Positions 21,172 through 31,732 of a stretch of 64,000 nucleotides of DNA are shown here, piece by piece (positions within the stretch are counted from its first letter, which is position 1; every line of letters starts with the position of its first letter). The stretch spans positions 32,560,950-32,624,949 of the forward strand of contig NC_035162.2 of NCBI RefSeq assembly GCF_001659605.2, given 5' to 3'. The stretch is from Manihot esculenta. Lineage: Eukaryota; Streptophyta; Magnoliopsida; Malpighiales; Euphorbiaceae. Under the pieces are notes generated by a model. That model had not been told where the DNA came from and did not search any database. It saw only the letters and a program-made list of their open reading frames with translations. Both the position numbers and the translations under genes were made by a program.

Positions 21172-23921
21172 ATGGATAGCCCAAAGCTTTCTGATGTCAT
21201 GAATCTAGAGTCTAATGTCACCTCCTCTACCCTGAGAAATTTATTTTCTCGAGAGTATCTGGATACTCCTCTTTTTCGTATCCGGGCTCCCCTTCCTAAC
21301 AAGAGGATTGTTCTTCCCGATCCTCCTCCCTCTGGTCTAATCGAACCCCAGAAAGACCGTAGTTTGGTTTTGTTCGTCAAACAGTGTGAATACGGCTTAA
21401 CTTTTCCCTTTTCTCCTTTCTTTGTTGAGGTCTTCCGGTACTTTGGAATAACCCCTATGATGCTTGCCCCCAACTCGATTCTTTTCCTGTGTTCCTTGAG
21501 TCTGTCTGTCTGAGTTGGGGTTTCACACCTATGGCTCGTTTGTTTTCAACCTTTTTTCGACTGGTCTGGGCTGTCCAATGCTTTTACTATTTTGCCCTCC
21601 GAGGAGGGTTGTCCATCTTCTCGGGTCAGAAAGACTCAATCAAAGGCTGCATAGAGGGGTTCGATGTGGTGGAGCTGAAAGGGGGCCCTGGGTTGTCTTG
21701 GCAGGTGGACCTCCCTTGGAGGGAAGTGCCTCTAGGCTGCAATGACCTCCCCCAGCAATCCCTCTCCGAGCAAGTCAGTTTTCTCCGACTGACTTCTGTT
21801 AATGAGAAGTATGACGTCGAGAAATGTATGTTCGTGTCCAGTCTTCAAGACTGCAAGGACGCGGGTATTTTATTTTGCTTTCCTGCCGTCTTATCTCCTT
21901 TTTTTATTTTTGTTGAATGCCCTCCTAAACTGTTGGATTTTTGTTTTTGTAGCTTCCAAGCATTCCATGGATAAGATTAAGCCCTCGAAGAATTTCTTTC
22001 TATCTTGGGAGAGCAAGAGGGCTGCTCTGGATGCTTTCCGAGCTGGCCAATCAGTAGCCGATGCGACTAGAGAGGTCACCCAAATTATCTCCCCTAGGTC
22101 GGCCGGCTGATCTATTCCTCCTGCTCCGGTCTCCTCTAGTGCCCCAAGGCCGAGCTCTAGGGATCCTCACTCGAGGGTTCCCAAGTCTTCAAGTCGTAGC
22201 AGATCTAGCTCTTCTCCTCGATCTCCCATGGTCCCTAAATCCCGACAGGGCTCAACTCCAACTTCCTAGGAGCCCATAGTTATTGATGAGTCAACTGAGG
22301 ACGTGCAGCCTGTGAGGACTGAGGTTACTCCTACTTTTGAGGGTGCTCTCAGTGAGAACATCGAGGTCGTCCCTACTCCCGGTGTTGCTCCCTAGGGTGA
22401 TGCAGAGGTCGTTCCGACCTAAGAGAGGGCTTCTAAGGGTGGAGGTGAAGTCGTTCTAGCAGGCGAGGGTGCCTCGGAGGGCTGAAGCTGAGGTCGCACC
22501 TGTGGGCAAGGGCACCTCTATGGGTGGAGCCAGATCCAAGTCTATTCCTGCTGCTCCTTGCCCCAAGAAGGATGCTATCACTAGTGCTGTTACCCTCAAG
22601 GGGGCCACTAGTAAGTGAGCTCCTCCTACAGCTCCGGCCTCAAAGAAAGCTCGCGTGTCCCAGCTACCTGCCCCCATGCTCCCTCCTTTGGAGAAGGAGA
22701 AAATGCCTGTGGGGCTTTTGTCCTCTGCCCCGGACAATGACGTGCTGAACGCAGACGAGATCACTCCCCAGTCCCCGGCAAGCATTGTCGTCGAGTTGTT
22801 GTGGGAGAGGATGTTTGGTGGGGTCACTGAAGCTTCAGATCCGCATTTACTTGCTCTCAACGGCCTCCTAGCTTGTTCTACTCGAGAGCATATGACTTTT
22901 CATTCTCGGACTCGGGATGAGCTCAGGGATACACTCAGGGAGATGCTTCTCATGGTGAGCCCTGTTTTTTCGTTTAAGTTATTTTTGTTTTCTTTACTTT
23001 CTAACTTGGTTGGTTCTCTTTCCTGACAGGTGATGGGTGTTTTCATGGTGATTGATACCCAGGATCAGTCCCTTCGGAGCACTGTGGACCGCCAGATCAG
23101 AAGGCTAGCCTTGAAGAGAACCTGTCGGCGACCAATGATGCTCGAGGTCAGCTCGCCGCGGCTCAGGAGCATCTGAAAACCCTCCAAAAGGAGTTGAATT
23201 GGACCTGTGATGCTGTCAAGAGGGCTGATGAGAGGGCAGCTGCGTCGGAGTCTAACCATGATGAAGCTTTGGCGCAGCTGTCCTCCTTAGAGGATGTCCG
23301 CTGAGAGAGGGATGAGGTCGTGGCCCAGTGTGACGAGGCCTAGCGTCAGTACGAGACAATCAGGGTAGACCATGACGATGTCCAGGCTCGTTACGAGACG
23401 GTGAGGTCCCAAAGGGATGAGGCCCTGGCTCGAATTGTCATCCTCGAGCAGGAACTTAGCAAGCATACTCAGAGCCTAAAAGACCTAACCTTGGCAGCAG
23501 AGGAGTCAAAGCTTCAACAACAATAGCTCTGCCAAGAAGTTAAGGTTTTAGAAGGAAGATGTTCCACCCTGCTTGAGGACGCCAAGCATACTGAGGACAA
23601 AGTCCGGTTGGCGTGCGAGGAGCGCCTGCGGGAGTACAAAGAGTCTGCTGAGCTGAGAGTAGAGATCGATCAAGCTTGCCAAAAATGCTTACAAGAATAT
23701 AAGGGCTCTTCAGAGTTGAAAGCTGAGATTGAGCAGGCCTGCGAGGACTATTTGCAGCACTACAAGTACTGCTCCGAGCTAAAGATCAAGATTGAAAGGC
23801 CTGTGAGGCACAGCTTGCAAATTTTAAGGCTTCTGATGCGATGAAGAACGAAATATGGAACAAAGCCTTCCGTATGTTTGCCTCTGAGTTCAAGTAGGGG
23901 CTAAAAGAGGCTCCAGATGCC
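21172..23921 (+). pseudogene. decayed gene resembling the plant 'putative gypsy type transposon' family (PF04195-like), N-terminal and coiled-coil part
   Basis: The likely start at 21172 gives MDSPKLSDVMNLESN. The conserved-looking core reads LFVKQCEYGLTFPFSPFFVEVFRYFGITPMMLAPNSI, characteristic of PF04195 proteins (family assignment from memory, no search done). A frameshift near 21475-21490 moves the frame to 'FLESVCLSWGFTP'. An intron with GT at 21865 and AG at 21952 rejoins the frame cleanly (DA|ASKHSMDKIKPSKNFFL). Several stops follow in a Ser/Pro-rich linker. A second intron is likely at 22955-23029. Then a long coiled coil (LAAAQEHLKTLQKEL, SQRDEALARIVILEQEL) with three 21-residue repeats. 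The S3 insertion cuts it at 23921; the C-terminus resumes at 42518. Function of the family is not established. Confidence 0.65.
23611..23799 (+). repeat. three tandem 63-bp (21-codon) repeats in the coiled-coil region
   Basis: Units 23611-23673, 23674-23736 and 23737-23799 encode ACEERLREYKESAELRVEI.., ACQKCLQEYKGSSELKAEI.. and ACEDYLQHYKYCSELKIKI... The repeat keeps frame and the pattern C-x6-YK-x3-EL. A fourth start (ACEAQLANFK) follows after a frame change. Confidence 0.85.
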
Positions 23922-24957
23922 TGACTCGCGGTTGTCGAAGCCGATAAAAAATAACCTTTCTGGTTATCAACAATTTACAACTGCAGATAGTGGTGAAAGG
24001 ATCGAATCCAAAGGGAATTGAGAACTTACCTATTTTCCTTATCAAGACCAATAAAATAAACTGAAATAAAAATAAACTGAAAAAGAAAAAAACTGAAAAT
24101 AAAATAAACTGAAAAAGAAAAAAACTGAAAATGAGATAAACTGAAACGAGATAAACTGAAAGCGGAATAAAAATAAATTGCAGTAAAAGTAAAATGGGGG
24201 GTTTGAGATTTATTTGATTAACAAACTACTGAAAGCAATTAAAATAAGCGAATAATAAAATAAAAGAGAAATAAATAATAAAAAAGCTCTAGTTGAAGAG
24301 TTGGATCACTTCAGTTGTTGGGATTGATCATTGACACTTAGTTTCTTTTGATTGATTCAATAGATTAGTTATGGAGATGGAAGACGCTTCTCACCACCAT
24401 GTCTCTCCTTATGATTAAACCAATTAGGGAACATCCTCTAATTAATTACTAATTAACAAATTGCCAAGAAACGTCATTGGGCCTTAGGCATCAAAACAAT
24501 TGTTAATTGCATGAAGAGATAGAGAGATCCAATCCTAACTACTCAAATGCATGAGATGTTGCTAGATCATACAATTTCCTTGGTTTTTACACCAAGTATT
24601 CTTATGTTTGAATAATCCAAGCAATTACGGACTTAAATCACCCAAACTAACATATTATTACCTTGGAATCAAGAATCAATTGGCCATATTGATCAAAACA
24701 ACAAAGCAACAATGGAATTAAACATGAGATTGTATGAATATTGAATAACCAAAGATAAACAATGTTTGATCAAGTCTCCCTGTAATACCCGGCTAGACTC
24801 CGGTATCGGAATTCCTATCGTCCGGTGGAATCTCGGATGTCGGAGACCCCTAGAAGGGTAAAACCATGTTTTTATAAAATGTTTTAATGTATTTTATGGT
24901 TTTAATCAAGTAAGAAATGAGTTTTTGCATGAAAATAGTCTTGGAGGAAGACCCAGG

Positions 24958-25097
24958 TTCGGCCGCCGAACATGCATGCACATCAAGAGTGCTTTTGGCC
25001 CCCGAAGGCATAAGTGAGGGAAGTTCAGTTCGGCCGCCGAACCTTATGTTCGGCCGCCGAACATGGCATGCATGCGGAGGCACGTTCGGCTCCCGAA
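24958..25097. repeat. palindrome cluster 1 of A 5' LTR (just upstream of TATA)
   Basis: Three perfect TTCGGCCGCCGAA copies (24958-24970, 25029-25041, 25049-25061) and imperfect relatives (GCCCCCGAAGG, TTCGGCTCCCGAAT). The cluster ends about 20 bp before the TATA box, a position suited to transcription control. Confidence 0.88.
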
Positions 25098-25116
25098 TGT
25101 GGCCTGGCCAGCCACC

Positions 25117-25122
25117 TATAAA
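25117..25122 (+). promoter_or_regulatory. TATA box of A 5' LTR
   Basis: TATAAA in the conserved context CCAGCCACCTATAAA. The same context occurs in the A 3' LTR (39619-39624), C 5' LTR (44460-44466), D (minus 10432-10438 and 18733-18739), S1 and S4. Transcription would start about 30 bp downstream, leaving a very long leader. Confidence 0.8.
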
Positions 25123-25650
25123 GGGGTCCCTTAGCCGAAAACGGGCGAGTTTTTCTCCCCATTTTCGGCCAAGGTGAGCTCTTCGCCGTCCCTCACCGAT
25201 CTTGAGTTTCTTCCTTCCATTCTTCATGATTTTTATGAGTTTTCACCTTTGTTTTGAAGATTTTCGAGTATAAAGCAAGTTTTGAAGCTTTGAGGTTCAA
25301 GAAGCTCAATCTCTCCCATCTCCGAGCTAGGGTCGTTCTCCTCTCGATCTTTAAGAGGTAAGGGCCGATCTTGAGCTCATTTTATGTTTTAAACAAGTTT
25401 TAAGTTGATCTATGGGTAGAAATGCATGTTTAGGTTTTTGGTTGGTTTAAGGGTTATGTTAAGTTTTTGAGCAATGTATGATGCTTGTGGTTGTTTGATG
25501 TGTTGTAGATGGGGTTTAGGATAGTTTGAAGCCCCTAGGAGCTGATGTATGTATCTATGTATGTTTTGAGTGAATTGTATGCTTGATCTAAAAGGTTGGG
25601 AGGCAACTGTGCATGAGGAACCAAGTTTCTACCTTTTGGCAGAAACCAGG

Positions 25651-25889
25651 TTCGGCAGCCGAAGGACTTTCGACCGCCTAACCTGCTTGGGAGGCAAGCC
25701 TTTCGGCTGCCGAAGCCTGCCCCCAAAAGAGGACTTTCGTCTCTGGAGGTTAGTTTCGGCCGCCGAAAGTGCCGCTGAACATGCATGATTTTCGTCTCTG
25801 TCTGGGAGTTTCGGCCGCCGAAGGTGCCGCCGAACCTGCCTGACTTTCGGCTCTGGAGGGACTTTCGGCCGCCGAACCTGCCGCCGAAA
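25651..25889. repeat. palindrome cluster 2 of A 5' LTR
   Basis: Dense alternation of TTCGGCCGCCGAA, GCCGCCGAA half-units, TTCGGCAGCCGAA, and the spacers CTTTCGTCTCTGGAG and CTTTCGGCTCTGGAG. Two 12-bp half-units (near 25823-25834 and 25876-25889) are absent from the A 3' LTR. Confidence 0.88.
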
Positions 25890-26288
25890 GTGCCCTGTTC
25901 AGCCTTCCTTTGCATGCTTCCCATGGATGTTTTGAGGTGTTTTAAGGGGGTTTTGGGGGATCTTTTAGAGTCATGTTCTAGTATGTTTGGTCCCTCATTT
26001 GAGTCCACCTTTGTAGGTTTGGACCCGAGGAACCGAGGACCCCAGCAGTGACAGCTGCTTCAGAGTCTTGTCAGAGTCAGCCAGAGGTGAGTAGAATAAA
26101 CTCTTACATTTTAAATAAGTGAAAAACTTTAGCATGAATCATGCATCATGAATGCCATGTGATATCCAAGGTTGCTTGCATTAGAATTCACGAATATGTT
26201 GCATTGCATATCTTGATGTTGATGTGGATGGATATTGGATGACCCATTGGTCCTCAGTGTGATGAGACATGACACGATATGATATGGA

Positions 26289-26442
26289 AGTCCAGGTGTG
26301 GCCTGCACTACGCCCCTGGCACTATGTAAGTGAAAGTCCGGGTGTGGCCTGCACTACGCCCCCGGCACAGTTGGACATGTATGTTATGAGATATGTAAGG
26401 GAAAGACCAGGTGTGGCCTGCACTACGCCCCTGGCACAGTTG
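26289..26442. repeat. LTR minisatellite of A, three units
   Basis: Units near 26289-26323, 26335-26369 and 26403-26442 share GTCCAGGTGTGGCCTGCAC and then TACGCCCCTGGCAC. Each begins with CCAGG and ends with CCTGG, so each can form a small stem-loop. Confidence 0.85.
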
Positions 26443-27058
26443 GACTATGTAGAGGACCCTTGGTGACAAGTCCATCCTTGATGTGATATGGTTGTGATGT
26501 GATGCATTACATGATAGCATGTGTTTTAATTGTTATTATTATTCTGCTCACTGGGCTCTTGTAGCTCACCCCTTTCCCCTTATCCCCCCAGGTTTGCAGG
26601 TACAGGGTAGACCAGGAGGTCGGCAGGAGTAAAGTCTGTTTTTATGTAATAGTTAGGAGTTGTGGACATGATGAAATTGTAATGTAATGTGTTATGTAGT
26701 CATGATATGTAAAATGATATTGAGGATTAGAGGTTGTGCTTGACCCTATAGGTATGGTATTCCCTTTTTATGCATGATCACTATTATTATTGATGAGATG
26801 AGTAATCAAGCTTAATGTATGTTATTGATACCCCATTGGAGAATGGTATGAGGGCTCCAGTGTGAGGTTTATGGTTATGTTAGTGTGCATGCACAGGTTA
26901 AGCTTGATTTATGAAAGAAAAAGTTTACATGTTTATGTATTGTATGATCATGTATGGGACCACACAGGTTGTATGTCAGGCTTGCTACGGGTCCCGGCGG
27001 CCTTAAGCCGATCTGGATCCTAGTGCCGGTAGCGGTCCGGTTTTGGGTCGTTACAGAA

Positions 27059-27070
27059 TGGTATCAGAGC
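27059..27070 (+). promoter_or_regulatory. primer binding site of A
   Basis: TGGTATCAGAGC, three bases after the LTR end; initiator tRNA-Met type. Confidence 0.92.
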
Positions 27071-27326
27071 CCTAGGTTCATATGGTCGAACCTAGAGTGT
27101 CGGGCTCATAGATGTTATAGAAGGTCAAGCACAATAGGAAAGGTCATGTCCACTAGGATAGGATGTGGAGTCCTGTCTTGTATGATGATGTGAAATGCCA
27201 TGATTATATACAAGTGCATTAATGCTATGATATGAATGATATGTATGTGATGCGGGTTCATGTGTTCCCACATGAACCATATGATGCTAACGTTTATGTG
27301 ATGTGTACTGTTTTTCAGAAAACAAG

Positions 27327-29054
27327 ATGAGAGGAACTCGTCGATCTGCACGATTGACTGGAGTGCCACCTGAGGATGAGGGCATGAGCACCCGTCCTCC
27401 TGCATTGCCTAGGGCAATGTCTAGTAGGGCTAGCAGAGAAAGAGCAGCAAGAGACCCTATAAGGTCTCTGGATTTGGGTAGAAGCAGATCAGTGAGGGGA
27501 ACAGTTCAGGGAGGAATGTCAGAGGACATGGGGGATGATATGGATGTAGAGCAGAGGAGAGATGGCAGTCTGGGAGTTAGCATGTCAGAAGAGGGAATGG
27601 GAGAGTCCCAAGGAGGCACTCAGGCCTCGGGATTTGTTCAGCCACTCCACTACCCACACTTCTCACAAAATCCCGGGTATTCGATGGGAGGTACATCGGA
27701 TTACCCTAGCTTTACCCCTTATCCCACACACATGCCATACCCTCCCTACTACCCACCATACCCACAGCACCCAATGTATCCACCCCCACCCTACTATCCA
27801 AATCCAGCTAACCCTACCTTAGAAAATGTTGCACCTCCTCCACCATCAGCAGAACCCACAGTTCCAGCAACCCATATGCCTAAGCCTAGCTCATCTGGTG
27901 GGAGCAAGGTCAAGATGACCGACTACATGAAGCTGGGTGCTCCCCAGTTTGAAGCCGGTGATGACCCGTTTGTGTACCTTGAAAGGGTTAAAACAATTAC
28001 AGATGAGATAGGAGCTGATGACAGCAGAGCCATTCAGATGGCTGGGTTCACACTCAAATGCAAAAAGGCCCGTGAGTGGTTTAAGAACTATGTGAGCCCG
28101 AGGTTGGACAGCCTATCATGGGAGGAGTTTGCAAATGAATTTGCAGGATGGGCTTTTCCTGACAGTTCAAGAGAATTGAAGATGATTGAGTTTGAACAGT
28201 TAAGGCAGACAGAGGAGATGAGTGTAGATGAGTACACCGACAGATTCTTGGAGCTGTTGCCGTTTGCAGGGCAAACTCTTGACACAGACCAGAAGAAGTC
28301 AAGGAGGTATATCATGAAACTTTACTCCAGGTATTCCTCCTTGATCCAGTCCGCAGATAGGGAGAGCTTCCATGCCATAGTGGATATGGCTAGGAGGATG
28401 GAGGCTAGTGCTATCATCGAGGGGAAAGTCAAGCAGTCAGTGGCACAGCCTTCTGGTTCTAAGACCCCAGGCTCTTCTTCTCTGAGTGCAGCAGCTTCAG
28501 GAAGTAAAAAGTGGGACAGAGGCTCTAGGAAGTCCAAGAAGAACAAGTTATGGAATAAGGTTAAGTCTAGTCTAGGATTTGGAGGTGGCACAAGCTCTGG
28601 TGCGGATAATGCAGTTTGTGTAAGGTGTGGTAAGCCACACAAGGGAGTATGTCGGTTTGGGACGACAGCCTGTTTCAGATGCGGTCAGGAGGGACATATG
28701 GCTCGAGAGTGTCCAAGAGCAGTTCCGATGGCTCAGTCCCAGCAGATAGCTTCGGGTAGTGTAGCGCAGCCAGCAGCTCCAGCCACGACTCAGGCCAGTG
28801 GCAGAGGTAGAGGGAGAGGGTCAGCCTCTTCTTCAGCGGGTTTCAGAGGTGAAGGTCCATCAGCTCCAGCACGGATCTTCACAATGACACAGCAGGAGGC
28901 AGATGCATCTAACACCGTGGTGGCAGGTAACTTAGTCATTGGTTGTTCAGATGTGTATGCCTTGATGGACCCTGGTGCATCTCATTCTTTTATTGCACCG
29001 AGAGCCGTTGAAAGGTTGGGATTGATGATCTCTGGGTTAGAGTGTTCACTCTAG
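27327..29054 (+). CDS. gag and start of protease of chromovirus A
   Basis: 575 codons from ATG 27327 (MRGTRRSARLTGVPPEDEG, the same start as C and D). Residues about 100-185 are rich in Pro, Tyr and Gly. The capsid-type retrotransposon gag domain begins near KMTDYMKLGAPQF and includes GFTLKCKKAREWFKNYV and WAFPDSSRELKMIEFEQL. An unusual first knuckle (CVRCGKPHKGVC, about residue 431) and a classic CCHC (CFRCGQEGHMAREC, 449-462) follow. The protease active site MDPGASHSF (Asp about 548) begins in the same frame, so gag and pol are one frame here. The stop at 29052-29054 replaces the Trp codon present in C and D (LECPLWVSGPKC context). Essentially full gag; could still be translated. Confidence 0.92.
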   Translation: MRGTRRSARLTGVPPEDEGMSTRPPALPRAMSSRASRERAARDPIRSLDLGRSRSVRGTVQGGMSEDMGDDMDVEQRRDGSLGVSMSEEGMGESQGGTQASGFVQPLHYPHFSQNPGYSMGGTSDYPSFTPYPTHMPYPPYYPPYPQHPMYPPPPYYPNPANPTLENVAPPPPSAEPTVPATHMPKPSSSGGSKVKMTDYMKLGAPQFEAGDDPFVYLERVKTITDEIGADDSRAIQMAGFTLKCKKAREWFKNYVSPRLDSLSWEEFANEFAGWAFPDSSRELKMIEFEQLRQTEEMSVDEYTDRFLELLPFAGQTLDTDQKKSRRYIMKLYSRYSSLIQSADRESFHAIVDMARRMEASAIIEGKVKQSVAQPSGSKTPGSSSLSAAASGSKKWDRGSRKSKKNKLWNKVKSSLGFGGGTSSGADNAVCVRCGKPHKGVCRFGTTACFRCGQEGHMARECPRAVPMAQSQQIASGSVAQPAAPATTQASGRGRGRGSASSSAGFRGEGPSAPARIFTMTQQEADASNTVVAGNLVIGCSDVYALMDPGASHSFIAPRAVERLGLMISGLECSL

Positions 29055-29350
29055 GTCAGTGGACCCAAGTGTGATCCATCAGTGACAGAGTCAGTCTGCC
29101 AGTGTAGTCCTGTGTTTGTTGAGGGAAGATGCTTGTCCGCCGACCTTGTGGTTCTAGACTTGACAGATTTTGACGTCATTCTAGGGATGGACTGGTTATC
29201 TACCCATGGTGCTACCTTGGACTGCAGGGACAAGGTAGTCAGGTTCAGAGGTCAGGATGGGTCCGAGGTTGTCTTCAGGGGAGACAGGAGGGGTACACCT
29301 AGAGGTCTGATATCAGCTCTTCAGGCTCGTAGGTTGCTTAGGAGGGGATG
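29055..29350 (+). pseudogene. protease C-terminal part of A, ended by insertion of B
   Basis: Continues the gag frame after the stop: VSGPKCDPSVTESVCQCSPVF, then VVLDLTDFDVILGMDWLS, the second conserved protease block, and RGTPRGLISALQARRLLRRG. At 29350 element B interrupts; the frame resumes intact after the target duplication, from codon 36191-36193 onward. Confidence 0.88.
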
Positions 29351-31718
29351 TGTAATACCCGGCTAGATCAGGCATCGGAATTCTTACCGTCCGGTGGAAT
29401 TCGAGGATGTCAGAGCTGCTAGACGGGTAAGCTACGAGTTTTCTAAAATGTTTTAAGTATTTTATATGGTTTGAATGAGTTTTGGATTAAGTTTTGAAGA
29501 GAAAAGACTATGGGGACTTTTGCCATGTTCGGCCGCCGAAGGTAATGTTCGGCCGCCGAAAGTGCTATAGATTCGGCTTCCGAAGGTCATGTTTGGCCCC
29601 CGAACGTTGCATGGTTTTGCATGCAGGTTTGGCAGCCGAAGGTGAGTCGGCCAGCCCTCTTTTTCAGCGCCTCCAGTCGGTGAAATGGATGGATTTCTGT
29701 TCCTTTCACTTCCTGAGGTGAGGCCACGTCCTCCATGAGTCACTTGTTTTGTTTTTTATCACCTTGTTAAGTGTTATTGGGTTGGTTGTGAAGGGTTTAA
29801 GGGAAAAGAGAGGTTTGGTAGTTTGGAGAAGGTGAAGGGAAGGTGGTGCTTATCCTTAGGTTCAGGTTGATCAGCTTCTGTTTTCAGGAGGTAAGGGCAG
29901 CTTTTTCACTTGTTTTAATGATTTATAATAGCTTTTAAAGAGGGTAAGGGTAGAGATGCATGTATAGGGTTAAAGTTTAGTTTTTGATGAGTTATGCATG
30001 CAAGCTTCTATATGTGTTATGTGTGTTGATTGTTGGGGTTGATAGGTAGTTTTGGACCCCTTGGAGCATGTACTTGAGTATATGTAAGTTGAGGTTTGGA
30101 GTTATGCATGGTTAGAGAGGTAGAAAGGATGGAGGAGCTAGGTTGCGGGAGAAGCTAAGTTCTTGAAGAACTCAAGTTCGGCAGCCGAAGGAGCATTCGG
30201 CCGCCGAACCCCTTGCTTGGTGGCTTAGGCTGCCACAGCTTGCCCCCGAGTGTTTTTGAGGTTCGGCTCTGTTTAGGGGATTCGGCCGCCGAAGGTGCCG
30301 CTGAAGGTTAGAGACTTTCGTCTCTGGAGTGTGTTGTGGCCCCCGAACTTTGCCCCCAAAAGGGTTCTGCAGCCGAACATGGAGATTCGGCCGCCGAAAG
30401 TATGCGAGTTTTGGCTCTGGACAGGGCATTCGGCCGCCGAACCTGCTGCCGAATGTGTTCTGTCTAGCCTTTCTTTTGCATGCTTTATGTGATTGTTTTA
30501 AGAGCTTGTTAAGGGGTTTTGGGAAGTTGTTTAAGAGTTGTTAAGAGTATGTTTGACACCTCATTTGAGTCCATTTGTATAGGATTGGACCCGAGAGATC
30601 GAGGAGGTCACCAGTGTTAGTGGTTGCAGCGTCAGGTCAGTTTTCTGCTAGAGGAGCAGAGGTGAGTAGAACGAAACTTAATGTTTTGATACTAAGAAAA
30701 TGGAATGCTTTAGCATAGATCATGCATCATGAATACCATGTTGTGTAATAGGATGATTGCATTAGACTAACGAATATGGTGCATTGCATTATTTACTGAT
30801 AGTGGGGATTGGACCAAGGCGACATCAATAGCCCACGATCTGTCATGGCAGTGAAAATCCTGTGTGAGTTCCTATGAGAATCGGGTGCCGACAGAGGGAG
30901 TTTTGAGGTCATGTCTAATCCGAGATGTGGAATGTTTGTGTTGTGCCACATTTATGTACGTGTGTATTCATGAACTGGTTTACAGTGTTTCTACTCACTA
31001 GGCTTTAGAAGCTCATCCTTTTCCCTAATCCCAGTTTTGCAGGTTCAGTATAGCAGGGAAAGTCAGCAACAGCAGAGTGGTGATTAGAAGACTGCATGTG
31101 TAATAGAATAGTGTGGACATGATGTAAATGAAAGAGATATATGTAAAGGCATGTAATAGCTAGTAAGTCAGGATGATATGGTTTAGAATGTGCTTTGCCT
31201 AGTGTTTGTTTATCCCTTGTATATGCATGTATCCTGTTTTCAGTTTCTTGATGAGAAATGTGTCAAAACATACTTAATCAATGATGTGTTTCGAAAACCC
31301 AGTGAATGATAACTGTGAGGGAAGATAGGGTTTCATTCCCTTGACCCAAGACCAGTGCAGAGGGAAGACCAGGTTTGATTCCTGTGACTCTATGGTAGCC
31401 AAGGTTAACTTATGATATGCTGACCCTACAGAGTGGGTTCTATGTTTCAGAGCATAGTGCATGGAGGTTACTTGGTAAAGTATCACTGGTTTAGCCCTGA
31501 GGGCTATTTCAGACTGAGATGTCTGATGTTTTAAAGGTTAAGTCTGGTAGTTTTTACAGAGAAAGAAAGTACAATGAGTAGTCGAGTTGGATCATGTATG
31601 GGATTTTAACAGGTACACAAAGTTCATAGCAGGCTTACTACGGGTCTAGGCGGATCTGGATCCTAGTGCCGATCACTTTGGGCCGTTACAGAGAGGTACC
31701 GGTTTTCGGGGTGTTACA
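29351..31718 (+). mobile_element. 5' LTR of B (2368 bp)
   Basis: TGTAATACCCGGC...GGTGTTACA. It has palindrome clusters (29528-29640 and 30178-30455) and the conserved donor/acceptor positions (GT at 29891, AG 30581-30582, GT at 30662, AG 31041-31042). It lacks the TATA box: the site after 'GGCCAGCC' reads CTCTTTTTCAGCGCC. Its end carries 28 bp (31691-31718) beyond an earlier GTTACA that matches the end of other family LTRs. Confidence 0.92.
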
Positions 31719-31720
31719 GA

Positions 31721-31732
31721 TGGTATCAGAGC
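31721..31732 (+). promoter_or_regulatory. primer binding site of B
   Basis: TGGTATCAGAGC, two bases after the LTR end. Confidence 0.9.

Larger units (their letters stand above)
25174..26599 (+). other. candidate spliced leader within the LTR (three GT...AG intervals)
   Basis: Candidate introns: 25174-25259 (CCAAG|GTGAGC to TTTTGAAG), 25358-26016 (AAGAG|GTAAGG to TTTGTAG) and 26087-26599 (CCAGAG|GTGAGT to TTTGCAG). The second and third pairs are conserved in B, both C LTRs and, in reverse, the solo LTRs, although the surrounding sequence is diverged. The middle exon would be 26017-26086 (70 bp). Palindrome cluster 2 lies inside the second interval and the minisatellite in the third. No transcript evidence is available. 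Confidence 0.5.
24781..27055 (+). mobile_element. 5' LTR of chromovirus A (2275 bp)
   Basis: TGTAATACCCGGC...GGGTCGTTACA. In order: promoter-proximal palindrome cluster 1, TATA box, splice-site-like donor/acceptor pairs, palindrome cluster 2, minisatellite, and the end next to the primer site. Near 24970 it lacks one palindrome unit of about 20 bp that the 3' LTR has, and it has two 12-bp units that the 3' LTR lacks. Confidence 0.93.

Noticed and set aside
25535..26008. 157-codon minus-strand frame in the A 5' LTR
   Set aside because: Antisense to the LTR leader, composed of palindrome translations. Its counterpart in the 3' LTR is broken by indels, so it is not maintained.
27059..27070. tRNA-like sequence at primer sites
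   Set aside because: Only the 12-18 bases complementary to a tRNA 3' end are present; no cloverleaf can be drawn.
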